From CAYOXM01 sp964407925 (GTDB lineage Bacteria > Patescibacteriota > Patescibacteriia > SG8-24), in NCBI GenBank assembly GCA_964407925.1, contig CAYOXM010000021.1, forward strand, positions 1 through 20,513: 20,513 nt of DNA, in the 5' to 3' direction. This document shows, piece by piece, positions 13,525 through 20,513 of this stretch. Within the stretch, counting starts at the first letter, position 1. Every line of letters starts with the position of its first letter. Under the pieces are notes generated by a model that was given only the letters and a program-made list of their open reading frames with translations, searched no databases and had not been told where the DNA came from. The position numbers and the translations under genes were made by a program.

Positions 13525-15372
13525 CTATCGCCATACCCGTTTCGTTTCCACATACCAACCGGTGACGCCGCCGAAGCGGTCCGCCGGAGTGAATACCGTG
13601 CCGGTGTCGATGCCGCCGACCTTCCGCGCGACCGCGTAGGTGTACGTCGGGCTGTAGAGGAAGATGGCGGGGACCTCCTCCGCGAGGATGTCTTGGAATT
13701 CCTTATACATCGGCTCACGGTCCTCCGGTTTCGTCGCGCCTCGCGCCTTCTCGAGAAGTTCGTCGACGCGGCGGTTCGAGAACACGGCCAAGTTCAGGCC
13801 GCCGCCCTCGTTCTGCGAGGAGTGCCAGAACGGATACGGATCCGGGTCGGGGCCGACGATTTCCCCGTAGAGGAGCGCGTCGTACTCGCGGGCGCGGATC
13901 TTGTCCTTCTGGATGCGGGAGCCGGGAACGATCTCGAGTTCGGTCTTCACGCCGATTGATTCCCAGTCGCGCTTGATGAGCTGGGCGACCGTGATGTTCT
14001 CCTTCGCGTCGACCGTCGTGAGCGTGACGGAGAGCGGCTGCTGGACCTTCTGCTTCTTCTCGTCGGTGACGGTCTTTTTGCGGAAACCGTCGGTCTCGTC
14101 GAGCTTCCAGCCGTCGTCCTCGAGGAGTTTCGCCGCGGCCGCGAGGTCGTAGGCGCGTTTTTTCACGTCGGGGTGGAAGCCGACGAACCCTGCGAGAATC
14201 GGACCGTGCACCAGCACGCCGTTGTCGCCGAGCGTCTCGCGGAGGATGCGGTCACGGTCGACCGCCTGGGCGAGCGCTTGGCGCACCTCCTTCGCACGCA
14301 GCTGCGGATTCTTCTTCTGGTTGAAGAAGACGGCGGTGTACTGCGGCAGGCGGAGCGTGTACGTGCGCACCGACCGCAGTTTCTCCACGGCGTCGCGGAA
14401 CTCTAACGGCAGGAAGCTCAATCCGTCAACCTTGCGCTTGGTGAGCGCCTCGTCGGCCGCCGCGAAGTCGGGATAGAAGCGGAACGTCACCGCGTCGAGG
14501 TGCGGACGGTCGCCGTAATAGGCGTCGTTGCGTATCAGCGTATAGGTGCGGATGACGCCCTTCTTGTCCTTGGTGAAGTTCTTGAACTTGAACGGGCCGG
14601 TGCCGACCGGTTTCAGGTTGAGTTCGGCCCGGACCGCGTTTTCGGGCTTCACGTCCTGCCAGAGGTGTTCGGGGACGATGCCGACCGTGAGGAGCGACAG
14701 GAACGGCGCGAACGGTTCGGCAAGCGTGAACCGGACGGTCTTGTCGTCGGGCGCCTCGACGACGACGTTCTTGAACTGGGAGGCGAGCGGGCTCTTCCAG
14801 GCGGGTTCCTTTATGTAGGAAATGGTCGCGGCGACGTCCTTCGCGGTGAAGGCGGTGCCGTCGTGCCAAGAGAGGTTGTCACGCAGCGTGAAGGTGTACG
14901 TCTTGCCGTCGTCGGACACCTGGTAGGACGCCGCGAGGTCGGGGATGAGCTCGCCCTTCGTCGTCGTGCGCATCAGTCCGGAGAAGACGAGCTTCGCGAT
15001 GTCGAGGTCGGCGTCGTTCGTCGCGGCGAGCACGGGGTTCGCGAACCGCGGGCTGCCGATCGAGGCCTCGACGTACTCGCCGCCATCGTCGGGAACCGTG
15101 GCGACGTGTTCGGAAGCGAACTTGCCGCCGATGGCGAGCAGGCTGATGCCCGCCGCCGCGAGGAGGAGGGAGACCGTCTTCTTTTCCTTCGAAGAAAGGT
15201 AACGGGGCAGATGCTTGAGTTGTTTGAACGAAGGAATCCGCCCGCGCGATCCGCGGGTGAGCGACAGCAGGAGCTTCTTGTCGAGGCTCATGTGCGCGTC
15301 AGTCGTGCTGCCGGCGGGGGTCCGCCGGTCCGAGCGCCTCAGGAAAGAGGTGACGCGTTCAAAAAATGCCAC
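13525..15372 (-). CDS. Peptide ABC-transporter-type substrate-binding protein, membrane-anchored
   Basis: This 615-residue protein belongs to the bacterial extracellular solute-binding family 5 (oligopeptide/dipeptide-binding). Motifs include VFSGLMRTTTKGELIPDLAASYQVSDDGKTYTFTLRDNLSWHDGTAFTAKDVAATI, GIVPEHLW, PVGTGPFKFK and VRQALAQAVDRDRIL. It has no lipobox; instead a cytoplasmic basic segment of about 65 residues precedes a single membrane segment (TVSLLLAAAGISLLAIGG, about 66-83). No permease or ATPase genes adjoin it, so a role other than classical import is possible. The GTG start at 15372 has no Shine-Dalgarno; ATG at residue 28 (MSLDKKLL) is an alternative. It follows secG by 39 bases in the same operon. 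Confidence 0.88.
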   Translation of the reverse strand: MAFFERVTSFLRRSDRRTPAGSTTDAHMSLDKKLLLSLTRGSRGRIPSFKQLKHLPRYLSSKEKKTVSLLLAAAGISLLAIGGKFASEHVATVPDDGGEYVEASIGSPRFANPVLAATNDADLDIAKLVFSGLMRTTTKGELIPDLAASYQVSDDGKTYTFTLRDNLSWHDGTAFTAKDVAATISYIKEPAWKSPLASQFKNVVVEAPDDKTVRFTLAEPFAPFLSLLTVGIVPEHLWQDVKPENAVRAELNLKPVGTGPFKFKNFTKDKKGVIRTYTLIRNDAYYGDRPHLDAVTFRFYPDFAAADEALTKRKVDGLSFLPLEFRDAVEKLRSVRTYTLRLPQYTAVFFNQKKNPQLRAKEVRQALAQAVDRDRILRETLGDNGVLVHGPILAGFVGFHPDVKKRAYDLAAAAKLLEDDGWKLDETDGFRKKTVTDEKKQKVQQPLSVTLTTVDAKENITVAQLIKRDWESIGVKTELEIVPGSRIQKDKIRAREYDALLYGEIVGPDPDPYPFWHSSQNEGGGLNLAVFSNRRVDELLEKARGATKPEDREPMYKEFQDILAEEVPAIFLYSPTYTYAVARKVGGIDTGTVFTPADRFGGVTGWYVETKRVWR

Positions 15373-15411
15373 AGGAGGAGGGACGCCCGAAAGCGCCAGC
15401 CGAGGCTTCGC

Positions 15412-15636
15412 CTAGGCTTGGGGAACGACGACCGTCGCGAGCGCGAGGCCGAGGAAGATGACCGCGAAGGCGATCGTCGAGCGGAACAGCACCTTTTCGA
15501 CGCCGCGCTTGGTGCGGTAGACGTTGCCTTCGCCGCCGAACGAGGCGCCGAGGCCCGTGCCGCGGGACTGGAGCAGGATGGCGGTGACGAGAAGGACGGA
15601 GACGGCGATTTGGGCGATGTTGAGATACGTTTTCAT
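15412..15636 (-). CDS. secG: Preprotein translocase subunit SecG
   Basis: This 74-residue protein has two membrane segments (about 5-21 and 50-70) separated by the conserved ILLQSRGTGLGASFGGEGN and KVLFRSTI stretches of SecG. SecG assists SecYE in protein export. The start at ATG 15636 gives the usual short N-terminus; the frame extends 16 residues upstream without similarity. A strong promoter lies 63 bases upstream, and the gene leads a two-gene operon with the peptide-binding protein. Confidence 0.92.
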   Translation of the reverse strand: MKTYLNIAQIAVSVLLVTAILLQSRGTGLGASFGGEGNVYRTKRGVEKVLFRSTIAFAVIFLGLALATVVVPQA

Positions 15637-15698
15637 GGCAGTCATGGCCGTTGCGGCCGTTCGGTGTGTCAGCGATTTCCTCACAAAAGTCTGCGGTC

Positions 15699-15727
15699 AG
15701 GCTATCACGCGGAGGTTGGAGTGTCAA
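15699..15727 (-). promoter_or_regulatory. Promoter of secG
   Basis: On the minus strand a perfect TTGACA (15727-15722), a 17-base spacer and TAGCCT (15704-15699). It stands back to back with the promoter of the DsbA-like gene; the two -35 boxes are 14 bases apart. Confidence 0.75.
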
Positions 15728-15741
15728 CGATGCGTCGCGCG

Positions 15742-15770
15742 TTGTCCGGCGGTTGCGCTTCGGTTATACT
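15742..15770 (+). promoter_or_regulatory. Promoter of the DsbA-like / pilin-domain operon
   Basis: TTGTCC (15742-15747), a 17-base spacer and TATACT (15765-15770). The predicted start is about 15777, only some four bases before the ATG at 15781, so the message is almost leaderless. Confidence 0.75.
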
Positions 15771-15780
15771 CCTTACATAT

Positions 15781-16530
15781 ATGGAAGAGAATCGTTTCCG
15801 AACGCCCCTGCCCGAAGACCGCCGCATCGGCTGCTCCATCCTCGGCTGGGTCGCGTTTCTCGCCGCTTTCGCGGTGATCCTTTATCTCGGATACCGGACG
15901 AAGACCTATTACGATTACTTGCGCGCGGGCAACATCGTCGAGCTTCCGCAGTTCACGAGCCGGTTCACCGCTCCCGCGGGGAGCAAGAAGGCGATTGCCG
16001 TCGCGGCCGACAGGGCGAAGGTCGAGGCGGACGACGAGCCCGTGCTCGGTCTTGAAAAGGACGCGAAGCTCACCATCGTCGAATTCGCCGATTTCGAGTG
16101 CCCGTACTCGAAGGAAGAGGCTCCGATAATACGGACGCTGATGGCGAAGTACGGCGACCGCGTGCGGTTCATCTACCGCGACCTTCCGCTCGACAGCATC
16201 CACCGGAACGCCCGTCAGGCCGCGTCAGCGGCGGAGTGCGCGCGCGAGCAGGGGAAGTTCTGGGCGTACCACGACAAGCTCTACCTGAACGCTCCGGCGC
16301 TCGGCTTCAAGGACCTCCTGCGTTACGGCGAGGAGATCGGCATGGACGCGCGCCAGTTCGAGAAGTGTCTCACCGAGGACCGGTATCGCGACGCGGTCGC
16401 GAGGGACGAGGAGGCGGCGAAATCCGTCGGGGTCACGGGAACGCCGACCTTCTTCCTCAACGGGCAGAAGATCGAAGGCGCGATTCCCGCCGACGCGCTC
16501 GAGGGTCTCGTCGAAAAGATGACGCGCTAA
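15781..16530 (+). CDS. DsbA-fold thioredoxin-like protein with CPYS active site
   Basis: This 249-residue protein has a cytoplasmic tail, one membrane segment (about 20-38) and a thioredoxin/DsbA-like domain (about 88-249) facing outward. The fold is shown by KLTIVEFADFECPYS (96-110), FIYRDLPLD, the helical insertion AAECAREQGKFWAYHDKLY, and the cis-proline loop GVTGTPTFFLNGQKIEGA. DsbA enzymes normally have CxxC; here it is C107-P-Y-S110, so the second active-site cysteine is missing. Such a monothiol site cannot donate a disulfide in the usual way but could isomerise or reduce mixed disulfides. The start fits the promoter immediately upstream. The next gene, 7 bases downstream, encodes a protein with 56 cysteines, a likely substrate. 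Confidence 0.9.
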   Translation: MEENRFRTPLPEDRRIGCSILGWVAFLAAFAVILYLGYRTKTYYDYLRAGNIVELPQFTSRFTAPAGSKKAIAVAADRAKVEADDEPVLGLEKDAKLTIVEFADFECPYSKEEAPIIRTLMAKYGDRVRFIYRDLPLDSIHRNARQAASAAECAREQGKFWAYHDKLYLNAPALGFKDLLRYGEEIGMDARQFEKCLTEDRYRDAVARDEEAAKSVGVTGTPTFFLNGQKIEGAIPADALEGLVEKMTR

Positions 16531-16537
16531 ACCGCGA

Positions 16538-18433
16538 ATGACGACTATGCAGGCATTCAGCGCCGGAAAGAAGCTTCTCGCCGGATACGACCGCCGCACG
16601 GCGTTCGCCGGTTTCGTCCTGGGCATGCTCATGGCGACCGGCGCGTTGTTCGTCGGCGGGACCGCGCTGCTCGTCCCGAAAAAGGCGGAAGCCGCGCCGC
16701 CGGTGACGTGCTTCTTCCGCGCGGAGTGCCTCAAGCAGGAAACGAAGAAGGGGGACAACTGCGACGACAAGTGCAACGAGCCCGGCGTCGTCTGTCATTG
16801 CTTCGAGCCCGGACACGGCTGCAAGGACGGCGGGGGAGCGTGCTACGTCAAATGGCCGGCGGTGAAGCTGTCGGTGAGCATCGGCGGCGCGACGAAGGTG
16901 CTGGATTTCGCCGACTACGTGGCGAAGGTGTTCAACTACGCGATCTACGTCTCGCTCACCGTCGCCGGAGTGATGTTCGTCGTCGGCGGCTTCCGGTGGC
17001 TGAACGCGGGGATGAGCGCCGACGCGGTGAACGCGGGAAAGAAGCACATCAAGGACGCGATCATCGGCACGCTGCTCACGGTCGGGGCGGTCGTGATTCT
17101 GAACACCATCAATCCCGACATCCTGCTGCTGCGGCTGCCGAAGATACCCTTGATCAAAAAACAGTACCTCGCCGTATGCACGCAGACCGAGCAGTGCGTG
17201 CCGTGCGGGAAGCCGTACGTCGTGATGCGGCCGATAGGTTCCACGGCGAGTTCCGCGACCCCCGGGTGCGGCAGCGTCGCGTACCGTCCCGACGACGGGC
17301 CGATTCCGACGACGGAATGCAAAAAAGACTGTCCGCAGAAGTGGTCCGACAAACTGGCCGAGAAGTACGAACTCTCGGCGGAATGCATCGGCAAGAGCTG
17401 CAAGCTCGCCGGGTGCACCACGGACGCGAAATTCCGCTGCCGCGTGGCCGCGCCGAACGAAAAAACCGACTTCCCCGAATGCAAGGCCCCGCCGGGTTCC
17501 GATCCCGCCGCGCCCGCGGCGACGGGCCCGAAATACGCCTGCCTGCCCTGCAAGCAGGACGGCGAGAAATGCTCGCCCGGGGGGAGGAATAACGAGTGCT
17601 GCGGCGGATTCTGCGGCGGTGAGTCCTGCACCGCCGGTCTCCCCGGCGATCCGTGCAAGAGCGGCGCGGACTGCCAGAACGGCCTTTGCACCACCGAATT
17701 CTTCGACCTTCTCGGCGCTGGGTCGAAGGTGTTCCCGTACAGCTGTTCCTCGGGCGGCATCGGCGCGCCGTGCAACAAGGACTCCCAGTGCGCCAGCGGG
17801 TACAAGTGCAGCACCTTCGGCAGGAACACCTGTTCGCCGGGCACGCACTATTCCTACTGCGACGGCGACGACGAATGCCAGTCGGGACTCAAGTGCGGGA
17901 AGAAGGGCTGGTTCATGGCGAACGTGTGCCTGTACCCCGGCGAGGAAAAACTCGAGTGCGCGACCGCGGTGAGCCAGGCGATACTGATCGCGAAGTGCAT
18001 TTACGAATGCGACAAGAAGGGCGCGAACATGATCGGTTACAACGAATGGTGTCCGGAAAAGATGTGCGTGCAGTCTCCCGCGGACATTTCGCCGGGCGGC
18101 GTCATCGGCAGCATCTGCTCGAGCGGCGCGCCGGGCACGCCGTGCGGGGCGGACAAGCAATGCACGTCGCCGGCGTGGAAGGCGTCCGCGAACAACCCCG
18201 GCATCTGCATCGACAACATCTGCATGAACGGGCAGCTCGGCGAACTCTGCAGGTCGAACGCCGATTGCGAGAGCGGCCGCTGCTATGCCGGCAAGCAGAG
18301 GACAGTCGAGGGCAAGCTGCGGACGGGGAGCGTCTGCGTGAGCGGCGGCATCGGCAGCCGGTGCGACGGCAACGCGAAGTGCGACGAGGAGAAGGGCCTG
18401 TCCTGCCAAGGCGGCCTCTGCAGGTTCAAGTGA
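16538..18433 (+). CDS. Cysteine-rich secreted protein with a VirB2/T4SS-pilin-like domain
   Basis: This 631-residue protein begins with a basic segment and a signal or anchor sequence (about 22-52, ending KKAEAAPP). A short Cys-rich part (about 58-103) is followed by a pilin-like core of two hydrophobic helices (ADYVAKVFNYAIYVSLTVAGVMFVVGGFRWL and AIIGTLLTVGAVVILNTI, about 125-190), as in the type IV secretion pilin family seen in Patescibacteria. The remaining 430 residues hold repeated small disulfide-type modules such as DPCKSGADCQNGLC, APCNKDSQCASGYKC, ELCRSNADCESGRC and SRCDGNAKCDEEKGLSC. I count 56 cysteines in the protein. The modules resemble EGF/Dickkopf-like knots found in surface proteins. 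Role unknown; adhesion or contact with a host cell is a guess. It shares a transcript with the DsbA-like gene. Confidence 0.85.
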   Translation: MTTMQAFSAGKKLLAGYDRRTAFAGFVLGMLMATGALFVGGTALLVPKKAEAAPPVTCFFRAECLKQETKKGDNCDDKCNEPGVVCHCFEPGHGCKDGGGACYVKWPAVKLSVSIGGATKVLDFADYVAKVFNYAIYVSLTVAGVMFVVGGFRWLNAGMSADAVNAGKKHIKDAIIGTLLTVGAVVILNTINPDILLLRLPKIPLIKKQYLAVCTQTEQCVPCGKPYVVMRPIGSTASSATPGCGSVAYRPDDGPIPTTECKKDCPQKWSDKLAEKYELSAECIGKSCKLAGCTTDAKFRCRVAAPNEKTDFPECKAPPGSDPAAPAATGPKYACLPCKQDGEKCSPGGRNNECCGGFCGGESCTAGLPGDPCKSGADCQNGLCTTEFFDLLGAGSKVFPYSCSSGGIGAPCNKDSQCASGYKCSTFGRNTCSPGTHYSYCDGDDECQSGLKCGKKGWFMANVCLYPGEEKLECATAVSQAILIAKCIYECDKKGANMIGYNEWCPEKMCVQSPADISPGGVIGSICSSGAPGTPCGADKQCTSPAWKASANNPGICIDNICMNGQLGELCRSNADCESGRCYAGKQRTVEGKLRTGSVCVSGGIGSRCDGNAKCDEEKGLSCQGGLCRFK

Positions 18434-18476
18434 GACGTCGGCGGCCTGTCCCGAAAGGGGCCGGCCGTCTTATTTT
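18434..18476 (+). terminator. Probable terminator of the DsbA-like / pilin-domain operon
   Basis: An imperfect GC-rich hairpin begins directly after the stop codon (GACG...GGCGGCC with GGCCGGCCGTC around CCCGAAAGGG) and ends in TTATTTT. Confidence 0.6.
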
Positions 18477-18496
18477 CGGACCGGAACCCCGCACTC

Positions 18497-18525
18497 TTGC
18501 ACGAACCTTGACGAGCCGATATACT
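18497..18525 (+). promoter_or_regulatory. Promoter of uvrA
   Basis: TTGCAC (18497-18502), a 17-base spacer and TATACT (18520-18525), giving a start near 18532 and a short leader of about 26 bases. A second TTGACG at 18508 has no well-placed -10. Confidence 0.65.
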
Positions 18526-18557
18526 GGCTATCAATTGCGTTTATTCGCCTTGCAACG

Positions 18558-20513
18558 ATGCGGATGCCGACCAGCAACAACACCAACGCCATCGTCATCA
18601 AGGGGGCTCGCGTCCACAACCTGCGCAACGTCGACGCGCGCATCCCGAAAGGGAAGTTCACCGTCATCACCGGGCTTTCGGGGTCCGGAAAGTCGTCGCT
18701 CGCCTTCGATACCATCTACGCCGAGGGCCAACGCCGCTACGTCGAATCGCTGTCCTCCTACGCCCGTCAGTTCCTGGAACTCCAGGACAAGCCGGACGTG
18801 GACGAGATCCACGGCCTTTCGCCGACCATCGCCATCGAGCAACGCACGACCTCGTCGAACCCCCGTTCGACCGTGGGTACGATTACGGAGATTTACGATT
18901 ATCTCCGTCTTTTGTTCGCGCGCGCCGGCCGTCCGCACTGCCCGCAGTGCGGCAGCCCCGTCGTGCAGGAGGGCGCGCACGAGATCGCGAAGCGCATCCG
19001 CGCCATCATCGAGGATTCGGCCGTCGCCATCCTCGCGCCGATGGTCCGCGACGAGAAGGGCGTGCACAAGCACCTTCTCGAGTGGGCGGGGAAGAGCGGC
19101 TACGCGGAAGCGCGTTTCAACGGCCTGTTCGCCACGCTCGACGAAATCCGCGGGATGCGCCGCGACAAGGAACAGCGCTCCACGATCGAGGTCGTCATCG
19201 GCCGCTACAACCAGCAGGACGAGTCAGCGAGCCTCGAGGCGCAGATCGCCAAGGCGTTCGACCTCGCCGACGGGTTCCTGACCGTGGTCCGCGAGGACAC
19301 GGGGGAGGACATGAATTTCAGCCAGCGCCTCACCTGCGCCAAGTGCAACATCCACCTGCCCGAGCTCGAGCCGCGCATTTTCTCGTTCAACAGCCCGCAC
19401 GGCGCGTGTCCGGCCTGTACCGGCCTCGGCACCAAGCTCGAAGTGCAGCCTGACCTCGTCATCCCGAACCCGCGCCTTACGCTCGCGCAGGGCGCGATCA
19501 AGCCGTGGACGCGCATTGCCGGCAACCAGCAGTGGTACATGAAGCTGCTCGCGGCGGTCGCCAAGACCCACGGGTTTTCCATCGACGCGCCGGTCGAGAA
19601 GCTCGACAAGAAATCGTTCGACATCCTGCTCTACGGCACGGGTGACGAGACCTACCAGGTCGACGGCACGCCGACGCCGTTCGACGGCATCATCCCGAAC
19701 CTCGAGAAGCGGTACAAGGAGACGGATTCGGATTACGTGATGAAGGAGATCGAGGGGTACATGAACGTCGTCACCTGCCCGTCCTGCAAAGGCAAGCGCC
19801 TGCGCCCCGAGGTGCTCGGCATCACGTTCGGCGGCCGCACCATCGCCGACGTCGTCGGGTATTCCATCGACGCCGCGAACGAGTTTTTCGGCAGCCTCGC
19901 CGCGCCGCAGAAGCCGGGCGCGAAGAAGGGCAAGGAAACCGCGCTGCTTTCCGAGCGCGAGGCGAAGATCGCCGGTCAGGCGCTCCGCGAATGCGCGCTC
20001 CGGCTCAAGAACCTCTCCGAGGTCGGCCTCGGCTACCTGACGCTTGATCGCGCCGCCATCACGCTCTCCGGCGGCGAACTCCAGCGCGTCCGCCTCGCGA
20101 CCCAGCTCGGAACGGACCTGTCCGGTGTCATCTACATCCTCGACGAGCCGTCCATCGGCCTGCATCCGCGCGACAACGACAAGCTCATCGACGCGCTCAA
20201 GAAGCTGCGCGACATCGGCAACACCGTGCTCGTCGTCGAGCATGACGAGGCGACCATCGAGGCCGCGGACTACGTCATCGACATGGGTCCTGGCGCCGGC
20301 ACGTTCGGCGGCAAGATCATCGCCGAAGGCACGCCTGCCGAGATCAAGCGCGACAAGAATTCCCTCACCGGCAAGTACCTCACCGGCCGCGAGTCCATCC
20401 CGGTTCCCGCGCGTTACCGCAAGGGGAACGGCAAGGCGCTCGTCGTGAAGGGCGCGTCGGAGTTCAACCTGAAGAACGTCACCGTACGGTTCCCGCTCGG
20501 GATGCTCGTCTGC
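18558..20513 (+). CDS. uvrA: Excinuclease ABC subunit A, 3' end outside the window
   Basis: The first 652 residues of UvrA, the damage-sensing ATPase of nucleotide excision repair, are present. Visible landmarks are IKGARVHNLRNVD, Walker A GLSGSGKSS (39-47), the UvrB-contact region YVESLSSYARQFLELQDKPDVDEIHGLSPTIAIEQRTT, zinc-site pairs CPQC, CAKC and CPAC, and FSFNSPHGACPACTGLG. The first-ATPase signature LSGGELQRVRLATQLG and Walker B VIYILDEPSIGLHPRD, with VEHDEATIEAADYVIDMGPGAG, follow. The frame runs to the window edge just before the second Walker A. The ATG at 18558 has no Shine-Dalgarno and lies about 26 bases from the predicted transcript start; ATG at residue 3 is an alternative. Confidence 0.96.
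   Translation, partial: MRMPTSNNTNAIVIKGARVHNLRNVDARIPKGKFTVITGLSGSGKSSLAFDTIYAEGQRRYVESLSSYARQFLELQDKPDVDEIHGLSPTIAIEQRTTSSNPRSTVGTITEIYDYLRLLFARAGRPHCPQCGSPVVQEGAHEIAKRIRAIIEDSAVAILAPMVRDEKGVHKHLLEWAGKSGYAEARFNGLFATLDEIRGMRRDKEQRSTIEVVIGRYNQQDESASLEAQIAKAFDLADGFLTVVREDTGEDMNFSQRLTCAKCNIHLPELEPRIFSFNSPHGACPACTGLGTKLEVQPDLVIPNPRLTLAQGAIKPWTRIAGNQQWYMKLLAAVAKTHGFSIDAPVEKLDKKSFDILLYGTGDETYQVDGTPTPFDGIIPNLEKRYKETDSDYVMKEIEGYMNVVTCPSCKGKRLRPEVLGITFGGRTIADVVGYSIDAANEFFGSLAAPQKPGAKKGKETALLSEREAKIAGQALRECALRLKNLSEVGLGYLTLDRAAITLSGGELQRVRLATQLGTDLSGVIYILDEPSIGLHPRDNDKLIDALKKLRDIGNTVLVVEHDEATIEAADYVIDMGPGAGTFGGKIIAEGTPAEIKRDKNSLTGKYLTGRESIPVPARYRKGNGKALVVKGASEFNLKNVTVRFPLGMLVC

Noticed and set aside
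16457..18409. 650-codon open frame on the - strand opposite the cysteine-rich protein
   Set aside because: Ala/Arg/Val-rich shadow; the + strand encodes a signal sequence, pilin core and regular cysteine modules.
1..20513. CRISPR array or transposase-type insertion sequence
   Set aside because: No regularly spaced direct repeats of CRISPR size and no transposase or integrase gene were seen on either strand.

Overview
The window is a GC-rich stretch of bacterial chromosome. Gene content suggests a member of the Patescibacteria (CPR), probably Parcubacteria-like: a VirB2-like pilin domain fused to a very cysteine-rich protein, a lone membrane-anchored peptide-binding protein behind secG, an FN3/carboxypeptidase-regulatory surface protein, a single-domain GIY-YIG nuclease, and an RNase J with an Arg/Gly-rich N-terminus. 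This placement is inference from gene content. Standard stop codons fit all genes. Good sigma70-type promoters (near TTGACA-17-TATACT) recur. Some genes have strong Shine-Dalgarno sites, while others look nearly leaderless.

Layout. 1-2783: 3' part of a large cell-surface protein (+). 2852-3484: RNase HII (+), convergent with a small basic protein of unknown function (3829-3512, -). 7575-3900 (-): a three-gene surface-polysaccharide operon made of a polyprenyl-phosphate sugar-1-phosphate transferase and two GT4 glycosyltransferases. 7648-8529 (+): promoter, RNase P RNA gene and terminator. 9666-8557 (-): C39-like cysteine peptidase-family protein with two duplicated N-terminal modules. 10802-9750 (-): tryptophanyl-tRNA synthetase. 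12795-10918 (-): RNase J with a long structured leader. 13139-13426 (-): an intact tRNA-Leu(CAG) and a second copy with a ruined 3' side. 15636-13525 (-): secG and an oligopeptide-binding-type protein, ending in a nested palindrome. 15781-18433 (+): a DsbA-fold protein with a CPYS active site followed by a 56-cysteine pilin-domain protein. 18558-20513 (+): uvrA, cut by the window end.

The most striking feature is the RNase P RNA gene. Its universal core can be traced: P1 7700-7710/8485-8495, P2 7712-7718/8439-8445, and P4 8025-8033/8474-8481 with compensatory pairs. Helix P3, however, is a perfect 19-bp stem whose loop is a complete 86-codon GIY-YIG endonuclease gene (7748-8008), with the stop codon inside the stem. 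A second hairpin in the same RNA (8184-8235) carries the same CCCCCACACCTTT arm without a gene. This looks like a palindrome-bounded nuclease element, plus a gene-less relative, living in an essential ribozyme, comparable to the ORF-bearing intervening sequences of 23S rRNA.

The remaining genes fall into nucleic-acid maintenance (RNase HII, RNase P RNA, RNase J, UvrA), translation (TrpRS, tRNA-Leu), and envelope biogenesis (glycan operon, SecG, DsbA-like protein, pilin-domain and FN3 proteins).
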